Positions 62,293 to 64,000 of a DNA stretch of 64,000 nt are shown here, piece after piece; within the stretch, counting starts at the first letter, position 1; each line of letters opens with the position of its first letter. The position numbers were made by a program, and so were the translations under genes. The stretch comes from Tsukamurella sp. PLM1 (GTDB lineage Bacteria > Actinomycetota > Actinomycetes > Mycobacteriales > Mycobacteriaceae), in assembly GCF_023168325.1 (NCBI RefSeq), contig NZ_AP025688.1, positions 2,542,001 to 2,606,000 of the forward strand. Reading direction: 5' to 3'. Below the pieces are notes generated by a model that was given only the letters and a program-made list of their open reading frames with translations, ran no database searches and had not been told where the DNA came from.

Positions 62293-62739
62293 ATGCGAGT
62301 CATCGACTCGTTCCGCGGGGATCACCTCTTCCTCTCGAACTTCTATCCAACCCGCGTCCTGTTCCGAGGCCGCGAGTTCCCCACGGCCGAACACGCTTTC
62401 ATGTCAGCGAAGACCACGGACGAACGCAGCATCGAACTCATCCGGACCGCTCCCACTCCTGCGGAGGCGAAACGGATCGGCCGCTCGGTCACGCTGGTCG
62501 ACGACTGGGACCGCATCCGGTTCGACGTCATGGCCGACGTGCTCGCCGCCAAGTTCGACGACGCCGAGCTCGCGCGGCTTCTCGTCGACACCGGCGGCGC
62601 GCTGCTGATCGAGGGCAACTCCTGGCACGACCAGGTCTGGGGATCGTGCACGTGCGACAGACACCGGCGGATCGACGGCGACAACGCGCTCGGCGTGCTG
62701 CTGATGAACGAACGCATACAGCAGAAGTTCGTCCTGTAG
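62293..62739 (+). CDS. NADAR family protein (YbiA-like, DUF1768)
   Basis: 148 residues, full length. It starts MRVIDSFRGDHLFLSNFYPT (ATG 62293, GGAAGGA upstream). The family motifs are present in order: FPTAEHAFMSAKTTDERS, AKRIGRSVTLVDDWDRIRFD, VMADVLAAKF, TGGALLIEGNSWHDQVWGSC and NALGVLLMNERI. Members remove riboflavin intermediates (YbiA) or ADP-ribose from nucleotides, and some partner ADP-ribosyltransferase toxins. Divergent from the DUF2075 gene; the 267-base region between them (62026-62292) holds no further gene. Confidence 0.85.
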   Translation: MRVIDSFRGDHLFLSNFYPTRVLFRGREFPTAEHAFMSAKTTDERSIELIRTAPTPAEAKRIGRSVTLVDDWDRIRFDVMADVLAAKFDDAELARLLVDTGGALLIEGNSWHDQVWGSCTCDRHRRIDGDNALGVLLMNERIQQKFVL

Positions 62740-62799
62740 GAATCCGCCCCGTCCGTCTCCAGGGCGACCGGGCCGAACTTGTCGGTCTCCCGTGCGACC

Positions 62800-64000
62800 A
62801 TGGCAGGCGTGACGGCAGAAGAGGAGCTCGACAGCGCCGGCGAGCCCGCGGAGCAGGCGCTTCGCCCGTTCGCGCACGTCCACGCCGCGAACGCACACCT
62901 CTACCGGCGGGTGATGGGCGCGTTCGCGACCGCCAAACGACGCTTCACCATTCATCTCCGGCCAGAGGACGTCCTCGATCACCTCACGGCGACCGGGGAC
63001 GATCCGCCGGACCAGGGGGTGGTGGTAGACGCCCTCACCAAGCTCGAGGAGTGGGGCAACCTCCGGGCGGATCCGGATACCAGCCGGGTGACGACCGTCG
63101 AGGACTTCCACCGGGCCCGCTACCTGTATCAGATGACCCGCGAGGGGGCGGCAGCCGAGGCGGCGCTCACCGCCTACGACGAGGCGTTGGGCCGCCGAGG
63201 CGCCCTCCAGCGGGTCGCACTCAGCGACATCGCGGCGCAGCTGCGGTCCCTTCTCGCGCTCGCGCGGGCCGCCGAGTCCGACGAGGCGGTCGCCTACCTC
63301 ACCTTCGAGTCGCTGGCCACGCGGTTTGATGAGCTCGCGGACAACGCTCAGTCGTTCATGGCCTCGCTGCAGCGCACGATCGACCTGCACGATGCCGAGA
63401 TCGAGGCCTTCCTGGCCTACAAGGACCGCCTGATCGACTACCTGGAGCAGTTCATCAAGGACCTGGTGTCCACCGGCGCGGAGATCGCGAACCTGATCCA
63501 GCAGCTCGACGAGGCCGGTGTCGGCCGCCTCCTCGACGACGTCGCCCACCGCGCCGGCCGCGACATCGCGCCGGACGAGACGGAGGACTTCGCCGAGCGC
63601 GAGTTCGCGCGCCAGCGGCTCCTCTGGGCCGAGCGCTGGGCCGGATTTCACGACTGGTTCCTCAACTCCCCCGGCCATCCCAGCCAGTCGTCGCTGCTGC
63701 GCACCCAGGCCCGGGCGGCGATTCCCCGGCTGCTGCGGGTGGTATCGGTGCTCAACGACCGACGCACCGGCCGGTCGGACAGGTCGGCCGATTTCCACGC
63801 GCTCGCGGTCTGGTTCGCCGAGGCGCCGGACGAGGAGGCGATACACCGCCTGTGGCGGGCGGCGTTCGGGTTGCAGTCCTCACGGCACCTCACCGTCGAT
63901 GCGGACACCCTCGAAGCGCGGGACGCCGCGCCCGTGGCAGCGTCCGTCTCGTGGACCGCGGCGCCGCCCATCGAGATCAGCCCCCGCCTGCGCCAGACCG
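62800..64000 (+). CDS. jetA: JetA-type subunit of a type II Wadjet system (TIGR02677/DUF2397), cut by window edge
   Basis: At least 400 residues, open to the window end. ATG 62800 (MAGVTAEEEL) or GTG 62809 could start it. The N-terminal block ALRPFAHVHAANAHLYRRVM, then RRFTIHLRPEDVLDHL, the EWGNLRADPDTSRVTTVEDF and RARYLYQMTREGAAAEAALT segments, and the helical QSFMASLQRTIDLHDAEIEA, are those of TIGR02677, the kleisin-like first gene of four-gene Wadjet systems that block plasmids and sense DNA with an SMC-like complex. JetB, JetC and JetD should follow outside the window. Confidence 0.75.
   Translation, partial: MAGVTAEEELDSAGEPAEQALRPFAHVHAANAHLYRRVMGAFATAKRRFTIHLRPEDVLDHLTATGDDPPDQGVVVDALTKLEEWGNLRADPDTSRVTTVEDFHRARYLYQMTREGAAAEAALTAYDEALGRRGALQRVALSDIAAQLRSLLALARAAESDEAVAYLTFESLATRFDELADNAQSFMASLQRTIDLHDAEIEAFLAYKDRLIDYLEQFIKDLVSTGAEIANLIQQLDEAGVGRLLDDVAHRAGRDIAPDETEDFAEREFARQRLLWAERWAGFHDWFLNSPGHPSQSSLLRTQARAAIPRLLRVVSVLNDRRTGRSDRSADFHALAVWFAEAPDEEAIHRLWRAAFGLQSSRHLTVDADTLEARDAAPVAASVSWTAAPPIEISPRLRQT

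Overview
The window is about 70% GC, packed with genes that overlap by one to four bases, and uses many GTG and a few TTG starts. It comes from a high-GC actinobacterium of the order Mycobacteriales. From 2.7 kb to 54 kb the gene order follows the Mycobacterium tuberculosis block Rv1420-Rv1466: suf operon, mptB, ABC transporter, ctaA, qor, ctaB, tkt-tal-zwf-opcA-pgl, ppc, secG-tpiA-pgk-gap, whiA-yvcK-rapZ, uvrC. A Tsukamurella-like organism would fit, but genus is inference.

Layout. 1-2.1 kb: a truncated TSUP permease, an unrecognised CxxC protein and a membrane protein, all minus. 2.3-2.7 kb: a small secreted protein. 2.7-9.0 kb (minus): sufR-sufB-sufD-sufC-sufS-sufU-sufT, complete Fe-S cluster assembly, with a candidate DtxR/IdeR box before sufR. 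9.1-15.1 kb (plus): mannosyltransferase mptB, an ABC-2 exporter, an MFS carrier, ctaA. 15.2-19.8 kb: RibD/DHFR-like protein, quinone oxidoreductase, an Old Yellow Enzyme divergent from its likely TetR regulator, ctaB. 20.1-26.5 kb (plus): pentose-phosphate operon. 26.5-28.8 kb (minus): YbaB-like, EspC-like and WXG-effector-like genes with a VOC protein, apparently a small type VII secretion module. 29-34.2 kb: an acyl-CoA dehydrogenase, then a membrane-anchored PQQ-type propeller protein and a receptor Ser/Thr kinase that share one extracellular C-terminal domain. 34.2-40.9 kb (minus): ppc and the secG/tpiA/pgk/gap glycolytic operon. 41-44.7 kb: whiA-yvcK-rapZ. 44.8-52.1 kb: genes lying between rapZ and uvrC, including a VanY-like peptidase, gamma-glutamyltransferase, an iron ABC transporter with a candidate IdeR box, and an anion permease. 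52.1-59.1 kb: uvrC, an acyl-CoA ligase, an intradiol dioxygenase, a flavin monooxygenase.

59.2-64 kb is the most unusual part and looks like an anti-mobile-element defence island: an EVE-like plus HNH modification-dependent restriction gene, a PD-(D/E)XK nuclease-DUF2075 helicase fusion, a NADAR-family protein, and at the window edge the first gene of a type II Wadjet (jetABCD) system.

Two window-wide observations stand out. First, about 24 recognisable genes, many of them housekeeping (tkt, zwf, opcA, yvcK, rapZ, ctaB), are broken by single-base frameshifts, most explained by one missing G or C. This suggests draft-quality sequence rather than real pseudogenes. Spans given for these genes run from true start to true stop across the shift. 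Second, the octamer GCACCGTC (extended form GCACCGTCGG) occurs about 60 times on both strands, roughly ten times chance expectation, with a strand bias.
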